A DNA stretch of 10,035 bases from a bacterium BMS3Bbin02 (lineage in GTDB: Bacteria > Actinomycetota > Acidimicrobiia > Spongiisociales > UBA5794). This document shows, piece by piece, positions 1 through 6,973 of the stretch (its first letter is position 1; each line of letters begins with the position of its first letter). The position numbers were made by a program, and so were the translations under genes. Below the pieces are notes generated by a model. That model ran no database searches and had not been told where the DNA came from. It saw only the letters and a list, made by a program, of their open reading frames with translations. The DNA lies in NCBI GenBank assembly GCA_002898115.1, contig BDTL01000121.1, forward strand, positions 1 through 10,035, written 5' to 3'.

Positions 1-1
1 A

Positions 2-58
2 GCGACCCCGACACGGGAGGTCCTCTCGGAGATCGTGAACACGTCGATCTCTGTCTGA
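2..58 (+). CDS. possible 3' end of an unidentified gene (partial)
   Basis: One + frame is open from the window edge to a TGA at 56-58 and would encode the last 18 residues of a protein (ending ...LSEIVNTSISV). Its codons mostly end in G or C, as in the genes nearby, while the other two + frames also close soon (TGA at 34-36 and 76-78). The piece is too short to assign a family, and it could be chance. It would place an upstream gene in the same orientation about 200 bp before the lipoprotein gene. Confidence 0.3.
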   Translation, partial: ATPTREVLSEIVNTSISV

Positions 59-256
59 GGTCTTGCGGTCAACGCTGAGTGTGTTCACCGGACAGGGCGA
101 CGGCGTGGCAGATTGTGGGACATAGCGCTCAGGCTTAGGGTTGCCGAAGCCGATGGCTTGTCATGAGCGTGGGGACCCACCATTGAATCGATGCACATGT
201 AGGCGACAACCGCGGTGGCTGCCGGCGGTCCGACGTGTACCGAACGGGACGCGGGG
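59..256. other. intergenic spacer, nothing firm
   Basis: I see no gene in this 198-bp stretch. The only structure is a small hairpin at 147-159 (AAGCC-GAT-GGCTT, 5-bp stem, 3-nt loop) with no T-run after it, which is weak evidence for a terminator. No convincing -35/-10 pair for the downstream lipoprotein gene was found. Confidence 0.4.
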
Positions 257-1981
257 ATGACACCTTTGAAACGACCGATTCGCATTCCCGGCGGGTTTTC
301 GAAGTTATGGGTCGTTGCGGTGACAGTTCTCACAATCTCGGCGGTCGCATGTGGTGAGGGAGCACCGGATGGTGGTGCAGTGACGTCGTCCACGCTGCCG
401 AGCACGACCCGGACAACCGGCACGACAACGACCGTACAGTCTTCGGCTACTTCGGACACGGTGCCCACGACAACGCTGCCACCGCCGGCGGTGCCGGCCA
501 CCACCACCACAACAGTGGCTGACGTATCCGAGCACATCCCGTCGAAACCAACGGGCGAGCCGGAGATCGAGTTGCTGCCGATTCCTCCAAACTCATTCAC
601 GGCCGCGCTTGAGCGAGAGAGTGAGATCGCCGTCTTTCCAGAGCCGTTTGGCCGGTATTTCTCGTTTGAAAAGGTGAGTGGATATACCTCGTATGCGGTC
701 GCAAGCGACTACGTGTGGCGTTCGGGGGGCGAATCGCAACGTGCATTCCAGGAGGGTCGGGTTGACGGCTCGTTCGTCTACTTTGCTCTGGGGGGGTTCT
801 CTGATGAGCTACAGGAGTTCCTCTTCTCGGAGAAGGAGCTGGCCGTGGACATGGAAGCGTGGGTTCGTCAGGAGGGTGAGTGGACTCCCACGGAGGATTT
901 GACCTATGCACTGTTTCTCTTCGAGATCATCAAGATGGAGGCTGCACATAAGGTGCTGTTCGACACGTTCGACACGCTGACATTCGAGGATTGGGAGCTG
1001 ATCGATGGTGTCTGGTACGCACGGTATGCGGCGAGCAAAGAGTTTATTGCCGCCACCCTCCGTCGCACCGAACAACCCATACTTCTCACCGACAGTGCCG
1101 GAGATGTCCGGGTATCACCACAGGGTTTTCTGCATTCGTTCGAAATCTCAGCCACGGATCCTGATCAAGACGTGTCCTTTGAGGTGACGTGGCGCCTCAA
1201 CAATCTTGGGTCGACGACTGTAAGTTTCTTGGATCCGCCGGTTGAGCCGGGGATCCCGGCCGCACCGGAGGACTCAGCCACCGTGGAGCTTCTGCGGGGA
1301 CTCTTGAGTGCCGAGCTCTGGGATCCGGCGGTGCTGTTCGGTGGAGAGCCGTTTCGTTGGCGGGGACGATTGTTCGTGGACTACGTCAAGCTCGATGCCT
1401 CGGACGGTGACGACCAGAATGGGTTCAGGGACGACCGTGATTCCTGGGGGGAGGTCGGGAGCAGCGAAGATGACGGTTTGCAGCGGACTGTCAGCGTCTC
1501 GGTGGACAACGGAGACGCGTTCGAGACCGCAATCGTCGGGGCGAAATGGTGGGAACGGGTGGGTACGGTCGATGAGGACGGCCTGTTCGTGTCGGACGGT
1601 AGTGATTGGAGATTGCTCGAAGTGGCATCGACTCCCGGATTCTCAACATCGGGCTTGCTTGCCACCGGGGAGAACTTCTACAACAACTACGCGACACCAA
1701 CGCTTGTACGCATTGGTCCCGACGAGGTCGACGGTGTTCCGGTGGTACGGTACCGGACGACTATTGAGGACGGTGGGGATGCCGATTTCCGCTTCTCAGC
1801 GGTCTTCGCTTTCTGGGTCCTGTCCGATGTCGACGGCGTTCGTCTTGTCAAACTCGTGTTCTCCGGCGAGGGCGTGTTCGACTTTGTCACGACTGGGGTT
1901 GTGACTGCAACCAAGACCATTGTGCTGGATCTCGAGGTGTACGATGTCGGCGACAGCACCATCGAGGTCAATCCCCCGTAA
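257..1981 (+). CDS. large secreted lipoprotein of unknown function, two similar halves
   Basis: Encodes 574 residues from the ATG at 257. Residues 1-32 look like a lipoprotein signal: basic n-region, hydrophobic core (LWVVAVTVLTISAVA), then Cys32 in an AVAC lipobox, so the mature protein is probably lipid-anchored on the outer face of the membrane. Residues about 43-90 are a Thr/Ser/Pro-rich linker, as is common in actinobacterial surface lipoproteins. The rest is rich in beta-type sequence and seems to be two related domains (about 95-330 and 340-574). Each ends with a similar final strand (residues about 305-329, DVSFEVTWRLNNLGSTTV; residues about 552-574, TIVLDLEVYDVGDSTIEV). This resembles the LppX/LprG or LolA type of half-barrel only in general style; I do not recognise a named family. 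An alternative GTG at 215 would add 14 residues but lengthen the n-region. The SD is weak for both starts. Function is unknown. Confidence 0.8.
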   Translation: MTPLKRPIRIPGGFSKLWVVAVTVLTISAVACGEGAPDGGAVTSSTLPSTTRTTGTTTTVQSSATSDTVPTTTLPPPAVPATTTTTVADVSEHIPSKPTGEPEIELLPIPPNSFTAALERESEIAVFPEPFGRYFSFEKVSGYTSYAVASDYVWRSGGESQRAFQEGRVDGSFVYFALGGFSDELQEFLFSEKELAVDMEAWVRQEGEWTPTEDLTYALFLFEIIKMEAAHKVLFDTFDTLTFEDWELIDGVWYARYAASKEFIAATLRRTEQPILLTDSAGDVRVSPQGFLHSFEISATDPDQDVSFEVTWRLNNLGSTTVSFLDPPVEPGIPAAPEDSATVELLRGLLSAELWDPAVLFGGEPFRWRGRLFVDYVKLDASDGDDQNGFRDDRDSWGEVGSSEDDGLQRTVSVSVDNGDAFETAIVGAKWWERVGTVDEDGLFVSDGSDWRLLEVASTPGFSTSGLLATGENFYNNYATPTLVRIGPDEVDGVPVVRYRTTIEDGGDADFRFSAVFAFWVLSDVDGVRLVKLVFSGEGVFDFVTTGVVTATKTIVLDLEVYDVGDSTIEVNPP

Positions 1982-2039
1982 CCCTGCTTGACGGAGCGGA
2001 ACGCAACGGCCCGACGCGCGCATCAAGCCGACAGCGCAC

Positions 2040-2056
2040 CGGTGTTTGCGACACCG
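2040..2056 (+). terminator. hairpin after the lipoprotein gene
   Basis: CGGTGT-TTGCG-ACACCG forms a perfect 6-bp stem with a 5-nt loop, 58 nt after the lipoprotein stop codon. No U-tract follows, so it is either a weak or non-canonical terminator or chance. Its place between the lipoprotein gene and the rpsF promoter region favours a terminating role. Confidence 0.3.
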
Positions 2057-2101
2057 ACGTCGCGGGTGTTTCGCGGTCTCGCCGGAATCGTTTGCCTCGG
2101 T

Positions 2102-2107
2102 TACACT
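2102..2107 (+). promoter_or_regulatory. possible -10 box for the rpsF operon
   Basis: TACACT fits the TAnnnT -10 pattern and lies 87 nt upstream of the rpsF start, leaving room for the structured leader at 2133-2184. No good -35 element is visible at 16-18 nt spacing, so this is tentative. Confidence 0.3.
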
Positions 2108-2132
2108 CGCGCCGCAACTAAAGAGCACCCCT

Positions 2133-2184
2133 GTCCCCAGAGCCTCTGGGGACCTGTCACGTCACGGTGACTGTCCGAAGGAGG
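2133..2184 (+). promoter_or_regulatory. structured rpsF mRNA leader, possible S6:S18 autoregulatory site
   Basis: Two mutually exclusive structures can form directly before rpsF. Structure A is a perfect inverted repeat: GTCCCCAGAG (2133-2142) and CTCTGGGGAC (2144-2153), in practice an 8-bp stem with a 5-nt loop. Structure B pairs GGAC (2150-2153) with GTCC (2173-2176) and GTCAC (2156-2160) with GTGAC (2167-2171). It ends 2 nt before the AGGAGG Shine-Dalgarno at 2179-2184. A CCG sits at 2175-2177. Many bacterial rpsF leaders bind the S6:S18 complex through a stem with a conserved CCG, so autoregulation by S6/S18 is a reasonable inference, but I could not run a covariance model. Confidence 0.45.
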
Positions 2185-2188
2185 AAAC

Positions 2189-2476
2189 TTGCGAAAGTAT
2201 GAGTTGATGGTCATTCATCGTCCGGCAACGGCCGAGGATGACGTCCGGAGTCACATCGAAGAGGTCAACAAGGCCATCAGCGATGTCGGCACACTTACCA
2301 CTACCGATTTCTGGGGGAAGCGCCGCTTCGCCTACGAAATTGAAAAGGTCAATGAAGGCTTCTATTCGGTCTTCGATTTCGAGGGCGACAACGATCTGTT
2401 GGACACCCTCAATCGTTCTTTGACCCTGCACGATGCGGTCATGCGACACAAAATTGTGCGCATGGACGAAAACTAG
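2189..2476 (+). CDS. rpsF: 30S ribosomal protein S6
   Basis: Encodes 95 residues, the normal length for bacterial S6. It opens with the family signature MRKYELMVI and ends in a basic tail (MRHKIVRMDEN). S6 is a ferredoxin-like fold that binds 16S rRNA as a heterodimer with S18 in the platform of the small subunit; S18 is encoded two genes downstream. The start is the TTG at 2189, chosen because it gives the conserved N-terminus and is 4 nt after a strong AGGAGG. It is first in the rpsF-ssb-rpsR-rplI-dnaB cluster, with 92 bp to ssb. A rare start codon plus the structured leader suggest control of translation. Confidence 0.96.
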   Translation: MRKYELMVIHRPATAEDDVRSHIEEVNKAISDVGTLTTTDFWGKRRFAYEIEKVNEGFYSVFDFEGDNDLLDTLNRSLTLHDAVMRHKIVRMDEN

Positions 2477-2568
2477 CTGACTCGTGTCACACCCCTGGTC
2501 CATAGTGGGACCTACGCGGGTTAGTCGAACACAGTCACGTAGGGCGAGATGAGAGAAGTGAGTTCAGT

Positions 2569-3033
2569 ATGAGTGGAAATAGCGTAACCCTCGTTGGCAA
2601 TCTGGTTGATGATCCCGAACTTCGGTTCACACCATCGGGTGCGGCAATGGCGAAGATTCGTTTTGCCGTCAACCGCCGGTATCAGTCCAACAACGAGTGG
2701 CAAGAAGAGACCAGTTTTTTTACCGGGACGTGCTGGCGTGAGATGGCCGAGAACGCCGCGGAGTCCCTAACCAAGGGAATGCGTGTCATTGTTACCGGTC
2801 GCCTTGAGCAGCGTACCTGGGAAACCCCGGACGGTGACAAACGTTCGGTTGTCGAGGTTCGTATCGACGAAATTGGTCCATCAGTACGGTGGGCAACCGC
2901 AGTCGTTACGCGCACACCGCGTCAGGGCGGTGGCGATTTCGGTGGTAGCAGCAGAGGTGGTTCCCAAGCCCCCTCCATGCCGGCCGCACCTGTCGTCAAA
3001 AACGATTTCGGACCCGACGAAGCCCCGTTCTAG
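2569..3033 (+). CDS. ssb: single-stranded DNA-binding protein
   Basis: Encodes 154 residues. Residues 1 to about 110 are the OB fold (SVTLVGNLVDDPELRFTPSG near the start, then the strand containing GMRVIVTGRLEQRTW). A flexible Gly/Ser-rich linker follows at about 118-145 (GGGDFGGSSRGG). The acidic tip, DFGPDEAPF, is the usual docking peptide for replication and repair partners and ends in the expected Pro-Phe. SSB coats single-stranded DNA in replication, recombination and repair, and fits with dnaB at the end of the cluster. The SD before the ATG is poor (GAGAAGTGAG). No clear promoter is seen in the 92-bp gap after rpsF, which contains only a 5-bp hairpin (2497-2512). Confidence 0.96.
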   Translation: MSGNSVTLVGNLVDDPELRFTPSGAAMAKIRFAVNRRYQSNNEWQEETSFFTGTCWREMAENAAESLTKGMRVIVTGRLEQRTWETPDGDKRSVVEVRIDEIGPSVRWATAVVTRTPRQGGGDFGGSSRGGSQAPSMPAAPVVKNDFGPDEAPF

Positions 3034-3051
3034 ATTTAATAGGAGGACCAT

Positions 3052-3324
3052 ATGGCCCCGCGTAGCCGCAACAACAACAAACGTCGTCGCCCGCCAGCGA
3101 ACGACAGTCGGCGCAAGAAGAAAGTCTGTCAGTTCTGCAAGGAGAAAGACCTTGCGATCGACTACAAAGAGACCGCACTTCTGCGGAAATTCGTATCGGA
3201 TCGCGGCAAGATCCGTGCCCGGAGGGTGACCGGTTTGTGCGCCCTTCACCAGAGGCGCATTGCGAACGCTGTCAAGAACGCTCGCGAAATGGCGCTGCTG
3301 CCGTACACACAGGTACGCCAGTAA
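3052..3324 (+). CDS. rpsR: 30S ribosomal protein S18, zinc-binding (C+) form
   Basis: Encodes 90 residues with a strong AGGAGG at 3041-3046, 5 nt before the ATG. The basic N-terminus leads to the conserved core IDYKETALLRKFVSDRGKI, then RARRVTG and the C-terminal LLPYT. Cys26 and Cys29 (CQFC) with Cys63 and His66 (CALH) make a likely Zn site, as in the C+ S18 of mycobacteria. S18 pairs with S6 on the 30S platform. The gene lies 18 bp after ssb, and its TAA overlaps the rplI ATG by one base. C+ ribosomal proteins often have zinc-free paralogues used in zinc starvation; none is visible in this window. Confidence 0.96.
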   Translation: MAPRSRNNNKRRRPPANDSRRKKKVCQFCKEKDLAIDYKETALLRKFVSDRGKIRARRVTGLCALHQRRIANAVKNAREMALLPYTQVRQ

Positions 3325-3770
3325 TGAAGATCATTCTCACTAAGGATGTTCAAGATCTGGGTGGCAAGGGAGAGATCGTGGACGTATCCAAGGGATACGC
3401 TCGGAACTACTTGTTGCCGAAGAAGTTCGGTGTGCTTGCGACCGACGGTGCGCTCGCCCAGGCTGAAGAGATGCGTCGCGCAGCCGAAGAGGCGGAACGT
3501 GCCGCCAAGGCTGCGGCCGAGCAGATGGCTCAGACACTGGTCGGGCAACGCATCGTCGTTGCCGCACGGTCGGGGGACGAGGGCAAGTTGTACGGATCGA
3601 TTGCACCGCACGATATTGCGTTCGCCATCGAGAAGTTCACCGGTGTGACGGTAGATCAGAAGTTCATTCGAATCGACACGCCGATCCGAGCGATCGGGAT
3701 GCACGAGGTCGGCATCAAGCCGCATGCTGCTGTCGAGTTCCGTGTGAGTCTCGACGTCATCCCAGCGTGA
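3324..3770 (+). CDS. rplI: 50S ribosomal protein L9
   Basis: Encodes 148 residues, typical for L9. The N-terminal rRNA-binding domain (1 to about 45) carries MKIILTKDVQDLGGKGEIVDV and the signature GYARNYLLPKK. A charged connecting helix rich in Ala, Glu and Arg follows (about 47-75), then the C-terminal globular domain with GKLYGSIAPHDIA. L9 binds 23S rRNA near the L1 stalk and supports reading-frame fidelity. I chose the ATG at 3324 over an in-frame upstream start at 3237, because it gives the canonical N-terminus and forms a TAATG junction with rpsR. The 3' end overlaps dnaB by 4 nt. Confidence 0.96.
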   Translation: MKIILTKDVQDLGGKGEIVDVSKGYARNYLLPKKFGVLATDGALAQAEEMRRAAEEAERAAKAAAEQMAQTLVGQRIVVAARSGDEGKLYGSIAPHDIAFAIEKFTGVTVDQKFIRIDTPIRAIGMHEVGIKPHAAVEFRVSLDVIPA

Positions 3771-5125
3771 CCTATCTGTCGGAAGAGCAAGGTACTCGCT
3801 CGCTGCGGACGCCACCTAACAGTGCCGAGGCCGAGGAATCGGTTCTCGGTGCTGTGCTGCTCTCGGCTGAAGCAACCAATACTGCGCTGGAAAAGCTCCA
3901 CGCCGAAGATTTCTACCGCCCGGCGCATCAACTCATTTTCGAGGCGATTGCGGTGCTATTCGACTCGAATGAGCCGATTGATGCGGTAACGGTCGCCGAG
4001 CAACTTCGCCGATCCAATTCGCTCGATAAGATCGGTGGAATCGGTTATCTGACCAACCTCCTCGATGCGGTCCCGGTCGCTTCGAGCATCGAGTACTACG
4101 CCGAAATCGTCGACGAGCATGCCCTCCGACGACGCCTCCTGGATGCAGGCGGTGAGGTTGCGGGGTTGGCCACCAGCATGGACAAGCCGATTGGCGACGT
4201 TCTCGACCTTTCCGAGCAGAGTGTGTATGCCGTGTCCGATCGTCGGGTCGGGTCGGGTCTTGCACTCATCGATCCGTTGCTTGGAAAAGCAGTCGAAACG
4301 GCAGAGTTCCGCGCGCAGCAAGGCGGCGACGTCACCGGTCTCCCCACCGGGTTCCGCGATCTTGATCGCAAACTCGCAGGTCTACACAAGTCGAACCTCA
4401 TAATCCTTGCGGCTCGCCCCGGCATGGGGAAAACCGCCCTCGCCCTCAACATTGCTCAGAATGTCGGGTCTTCCGGCGAGCCAGTTGCGGTGTTTTCACT
4501 TGAGATGAGCCGCGAAGAGATCGTCTCGCGTATGTTGTGCGCCGCGGGCCGGATTGATTCTCAGAACCTCCGCACGGGCAAGCTCACGGACCACGACTTT
4601 ACGAAGCTGTCGCAGGCGGCGAATCAGCTCTACAAGAAACCGATCTATGTTGACGATTCACCGGGTATGACCGTGACCGAGATTCGAGCCAAATCGCGGC
4701 GGCTGGCTCGCCGCCCTGGTCTGTCGTTGATTGTGGTCGACTACCTGCAGCTCATGCATGGCTCCGGTGCTGAGAACCGGCAACAGGAGATCTCCGCAAT
4801 CAGTAGAAATCTTAAGAACCTGGCTCGCGAGCTGGAAGTTCCCGTCCTTGCCTTGTCGCAGCTCAACCGGTCGTTGGAATCTCGCGAGGATCGCCGGCCG
4901 CGTCTCGGAGATCTGCGTGAATCGGGCGCTATCGAGCAGGATGCCGATGTGGTGATGTTCATCTACCGCCATGAGTACTACCACCCCGAGGACATGGAAA
5001 CGAAGGGGATCGCCGAGGTCATCATCTCCAAACACCGCCAGGGGTCCGTCGGCGGTGTCCAAATGACGTTCCTCCCCGAGTTCACTCTTTTCGCCGACAT
5101 GGGCCGCGACCACCCTGTGATGTAG
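3767..5125 (+). CDS. dnaB: replicative DNA helicase DnaB
   Basis: Encodes 452 residues, the full family length. The N-terminal helical domain (about 15-120, with SAEAEESVLGAVLLS) mediates hexamer and primase contacts. The RecA-like motor shows Walker A ARPGMGKT (216-223), FSLEM (243-247), Walker B LIVVDYLQLM (321-330), SQLNRSLESR (364-373), the DLRESGAIEQDADVV motif (382-396) and SKHRQG (421-426) with the arginine finger. DnaB unwinds DNA ahead of the replisome. No intein interrupts the Walker A or other motifs, although actinobacterial dnaB often hosts one. The start is GTG at 3767 in a GTGA overlap with the rplI stop. There is little SD of its own, so translation is probably coupled to rplI. 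Confidence 0.97.
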   Translation: MTYLSEEQGTRSLRTPPNSAEAEESVLGAVLLSAEATNTALEKLHAEDFYRPAHQLIFEAIAVLFDSNEPIDAVTVAEQLRRSNSLDKIGGIGYLTNLLDAVPVASSIEYYAEIVDEHALRRRLLDAGGEVAGLATSMDKPIGDVLDLSEQSVYAVSDRRVGSGLALIDPLLGKAVETAEFRAQQGGDVTGLPTGFRDLDRKLAGLHKSNLIILAARPGMGKTALALNIAQNVGSSGEPVAVFSLEMSREEIVSRMLCAAGRIDSQNLRTGKLTDHDFTKLSQAANQLYKKPIYVDDSPGMTVTEIRAKSRRLARRPGLSLIVVDYLQLMHGSGAENRQQEISAISRNLKNLARELEVPVLALSQLNRSLESREDRRPRLGDLRESGAIEQDADVVMFIYRHEYYHPEDMETKGIAEVIISKHRQGSVGGVQMTFLPEFTLFADMGRDHPVM

Positions 5126-5133
5126 TCGCCCGT

Positions 5134-5170
5134 CCGAGCTGCCCAGACATATGCCGGTTGGGCGATTCGG
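5134..5170 (+). terminator. weak hairpin after dnaB
   Basis: Just after the dnaB stop, CCGA (5134-5137) pairs with TCGG (5167-5170) and GCCCA (5141-5145) with TGGGC (5159-5163). The two helices are joined by imperfect pairs, with a 13-nt loop. There is no U-tract. It may end the ribosomal operon, but the evidence is slight. The rest of the spacer to 5363 holds nothing else I can name except the possible promoter listed next. Confidence 0.25.
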
Positions 5171-5351
5171 AGGCCACCTCCCGCGGTTCGTTTCGCCGGC
5201 ACGTGTTCGCTCTTACAGACTGCCGGAACCTATCCACCTTGTTGCGACGCGCGGTGTATCGCTGTTATGTGAATTGATCCGGATGTGTCGGAGATTCAAA
5301 TCCCTGAGCGGACGGGGCGTATGCCATACAGAGGCGGCGTCTCGGTCCTGA

Positions 5352-5363
5352 TAGGCTTGGTAG
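5352..5363 (+). promoter_or_regulatory. candidate leaderless promoter (-10 box) of the LLM gene
   Basis: TAGGCT (5352-5357) matches TAnnnT and is 6 nt before the A of the ATG at 5364, the spacing expected if transcription starts on that A. No Shine-Dalgarno is visible before this start. Leaderless mRNAs with exactly this layout are common in actinobacteria. No clear -35 was found. Confidence 0.35.
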
Positions 5364-6245
5364 ATGGATATCGGTCGCGTCGGACTCTGGACATTTCTTC
5401 TGGATGAGCAGCCAACGTCGCGCGTGCGTGACCTGGTTCAGGAGATAGAGGACATGGGTTGGTCGACGTTGTGGCGACCCGAATCGACCGGTCGTGATGT
5501 CCTCGTTGCGGCGAGTGTCATGCTGGAGGCCACCTCCCGACTCATCGTGGCGTCCGGTATTGCACAGATCTATGCACGGCATCCGGTGACGACCGCAGCA
5601 GCGCAGAAGACACTGTCCGAGGCTCATGAGGACCGGTTTCTTCTTGGGTTGGGTGTGGCCCACGCCGCCTCCGTCGAGGGAATCCGTAAGCTCAACTACC
5701 GCACTCCCTACTCCGACATGGTGGCGTATCTCAAGGCCATGGCAGAAGCTCCCTACACCGCGGTGGAACCGGCAACCAAACCTCCGACAGTTCTCGCCGC
5801 CCTTGGACCGCGGATGCTGAAGCTGAGCGCCGATGCTGCAGACGGCGCCCACCCGTATTTCACCCCTCCGGAACACACGGCTATGGCGCGCGACATTCTC
5901 GGACAGGGTCCACTGCTGGCCCCGGAGCAGATGGTTGTCATCGACAGCAATCTTGACAGGGCCAGAAGTGTGGCGAGGGCGAACATGGCTCGCTATCTCA
6001 GATTGCCCAACTACACCAACAACCTGCTGCGCTGCGGATTCACTCAAACCGACATCGACGATGTCACCGACCGGCTCGTCGACGGGATCGTTGCCTGTGG
6101 TGACCTGGACGTCACCGTTGACAGAGTTCAGCAGCATCTCGATGCAGGCGCCGATCACGTCTGTATCCAGGTTCTTGTGGCGGACAACGATCTCGATGTC
6201 ACGATCGATCAGTGGCACCGGTTAGCCGTCGCCTTCAACCTGTAA
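5364..6245 (+). CDS. F420-dependent LLM-class oxidoreductase (TIGR03620/MSMEG_4141-like)
   Basis: Encodes 293 residues with the layout of luciferase-like TIM-barrel oxidoreductases. The first strand is GRVGLWTF (4-11), followed by GWSTLWRPES (32-41), RLIVASGIAQIYARHP (59-74), the strand RFLLGLGVAH (91-100), PTVLAALGPRMLKLSADAADG (141-161, contacting the cofactor phosphate in relatives) and a C-terminal barrel segment ADHVCIQVL. Members use reduced coenzyme F420 or FMN for hydride transfer to varied small molecules. I assign the subfamily by overall resemblance; the substrate is unknown. The gene stands alone between dnaB and the ndh pseudogene, with a 238-bp spacer upstream and no visible SD. 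Confidence 0.85.
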   Translation: MDIGRVGLWTFLLDEQPTSRVRDLVQEIEDMGWSTLWRPESTGRDVLVAASVMLEATSRLIVASGIAQIYARHPVTTAAAQKTLSEAHEDRFLLGLGVAHAASVEGIRKLNYRTPYSDMVAYLKAMAEAPYTAVEPATKPPTVLAALGPRMLKLSADAADGAHPYFTPPEHTAMARDILGQGPLLAPEQMVVIDSNLDRARSVARANMARYLRLPNYTNNLLRCGFTQTDIDDVTDRLVDGIVACGDLDVTVDRVQQHLDAGADHVCIQVLVADNDLDVTIDQWHRLAVAFNL

Positions 6246-6313
6246 GACACCAGGTCGCCTTCTCGGTATCGGGCAGAGGCACGATATCGGTTGCTGTGTT
6301 CCCGTTCGTGTAG

Positions 6314-6896
6314 GAGTGTCACGCGGGATCGAAGGTGCAGGACCGCTGCACACAAGTCCACGACATCACAGTGGAAACGCCGCCCGGCACGATCTCAACC
6401 CATACCGTCATATGGGCGACAGGTGTCGCAGCCTCACATCCGGGGCATCGCTTGGCACTGACCTGACGGATCCAGTCTCATGGTGGCGAACGCCGGCCGC
6501 TCACCGCCGCCGGACTCTTGTGTGGTTGTGGCGGGAGATTTAGCATCAGTTGAGCGCGGCAGTGAGGTGGTTCCGGGTGTTGGGTTCGTGGCGACCCAGG
6601 GTGGCAACCACGCTGGCGAGAGGTTCAGGCGCGATTTCGAGCAGCGAGAACGGGTTGCTGGCGACCATCGGCTGTTCTTTGGCTATGTCGACCGTGTCGG
6701 CCTTTGAGAAACGGATCGGAGGGTCTGTTGCCCGGGTTCTGTGGTGACGATGCACATCTTCTTCCCCATCGATTTCCGTGCCCGCGTCTATGTCGTGGCG
6801 GGGTGGCAGTGGCTGACCTTCCAACGTGGTGTTCGGCCCCCCACCGGGGAGACTGCCGAACTCCCTCCCGAGTTCAGTCAACGGCCAATAGGGTGA
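6314..6896 (+). pseudogene. ndh: decayed C-terminal half of type II NADH dehydrogenase (NDH-2)
   Basis: Reading frames in turn give consecutive pieces of an NDH-2. Frame 1 (6314-6466) ends with THTVIWATGVAASHPG, the classic VIWAAGVxAS motif, and is then closed by a TGA. Frame 2 (about 6480-6650) has VVVAGDLASVE followed by VPGVGFVATQGG, matching the C-terminal FAD-site GDLA and PGVAPxAxQ motifs. Frame 3 (about 6649-6744) has NGLLATIG and ends in VLW. Frame 4, a 1-nt shift, (6744-6896) has MHIFFPIDFRARV and WQWLTFQRGVR, the usual membrane-proximal end. At least three frame changes are needed, and the N-terminal half with the FAD and NADH Rossmann motifs is absent (a TAG closes frame 1 at 6311-6313). 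NDH-2 passes electrons from NADH to quinone without proton pumping. The family match is from memory of conserved motifs, but the order and collinearity are strong. Sequencing error is possible but unlikely given the missing half. Confidence 0.85.
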
Positions 6897-6919
6897 GGAG
6901 TATCGGGGAGCTTCCCGAC

Positions 6920-6953
6920 AAAAGGAGAGCGCAATCCGAGGACTGCGCTCTCC
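6920..6953 (-). terminator. intrinsic terminator of the sulfur operon
   Basis: A perfect 10-bp stem, GGAGAGCGCA (6924-6933) and TGCGCTCTCC (6944-6953) with a 10-nt loop, is followed on the - strand by TTTT (6923-6920). It begins 20 nt after the dsrE2-like stop codon, so it ends the four-gene unit and protects it from, or separates it from, the convergent LLM/ndh remnant side. Confidence 0.8.
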
Positions 6954-6973
6954 GGCGTGTTCCGTGACTGTTC

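Noticed and set aside
85..600. Minus-strand 171-residue frame rich in Val/Gly
   Set aside because: It is the antisense shadow of the Thr-rich linker and signal region of the lipoprotein gene.
2497..2512. Hairpin GGTCC-GGACC between rpsF and ssb as a terminator
   Set aside because: The stem has only 5 bp and no T-run, and it lies within a conserved operon. It could be chance or a minor processing site.
3237..3323. An N-terminal extension of ribosomal protein L9
   Set aside because: It overlaps the end of rpsR and is absent from L9 proteins; the MKIIL start at 3324 is canonical.
5291..5310. T-loop-like sequence GATTCAAATC suggesting a tRNA after dnaB
   Set aside because: The flanking bases do not form a 5-bp T-stem, and no acceptor, D or anticodon arms could be found around it.
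6480..6707. Plus-strand 75-residue frame as an independent small gene
   Set aside because: Its content (GDLASVE, VPGVGFVATQ) is a middle piece of NDH-2, with the flanking pieces in other frames, so it is part of the pseudogene.
6546..6881. Minus-strand 111-residue frame with codons ending mostly in G/C in its distal part
   Set aside because: It is antisense to the ndh remnant, its start would be a TTG without a Shine-Dalgarno, and the product matches nothing. The codon bias is explained by the old coding strand opposite.
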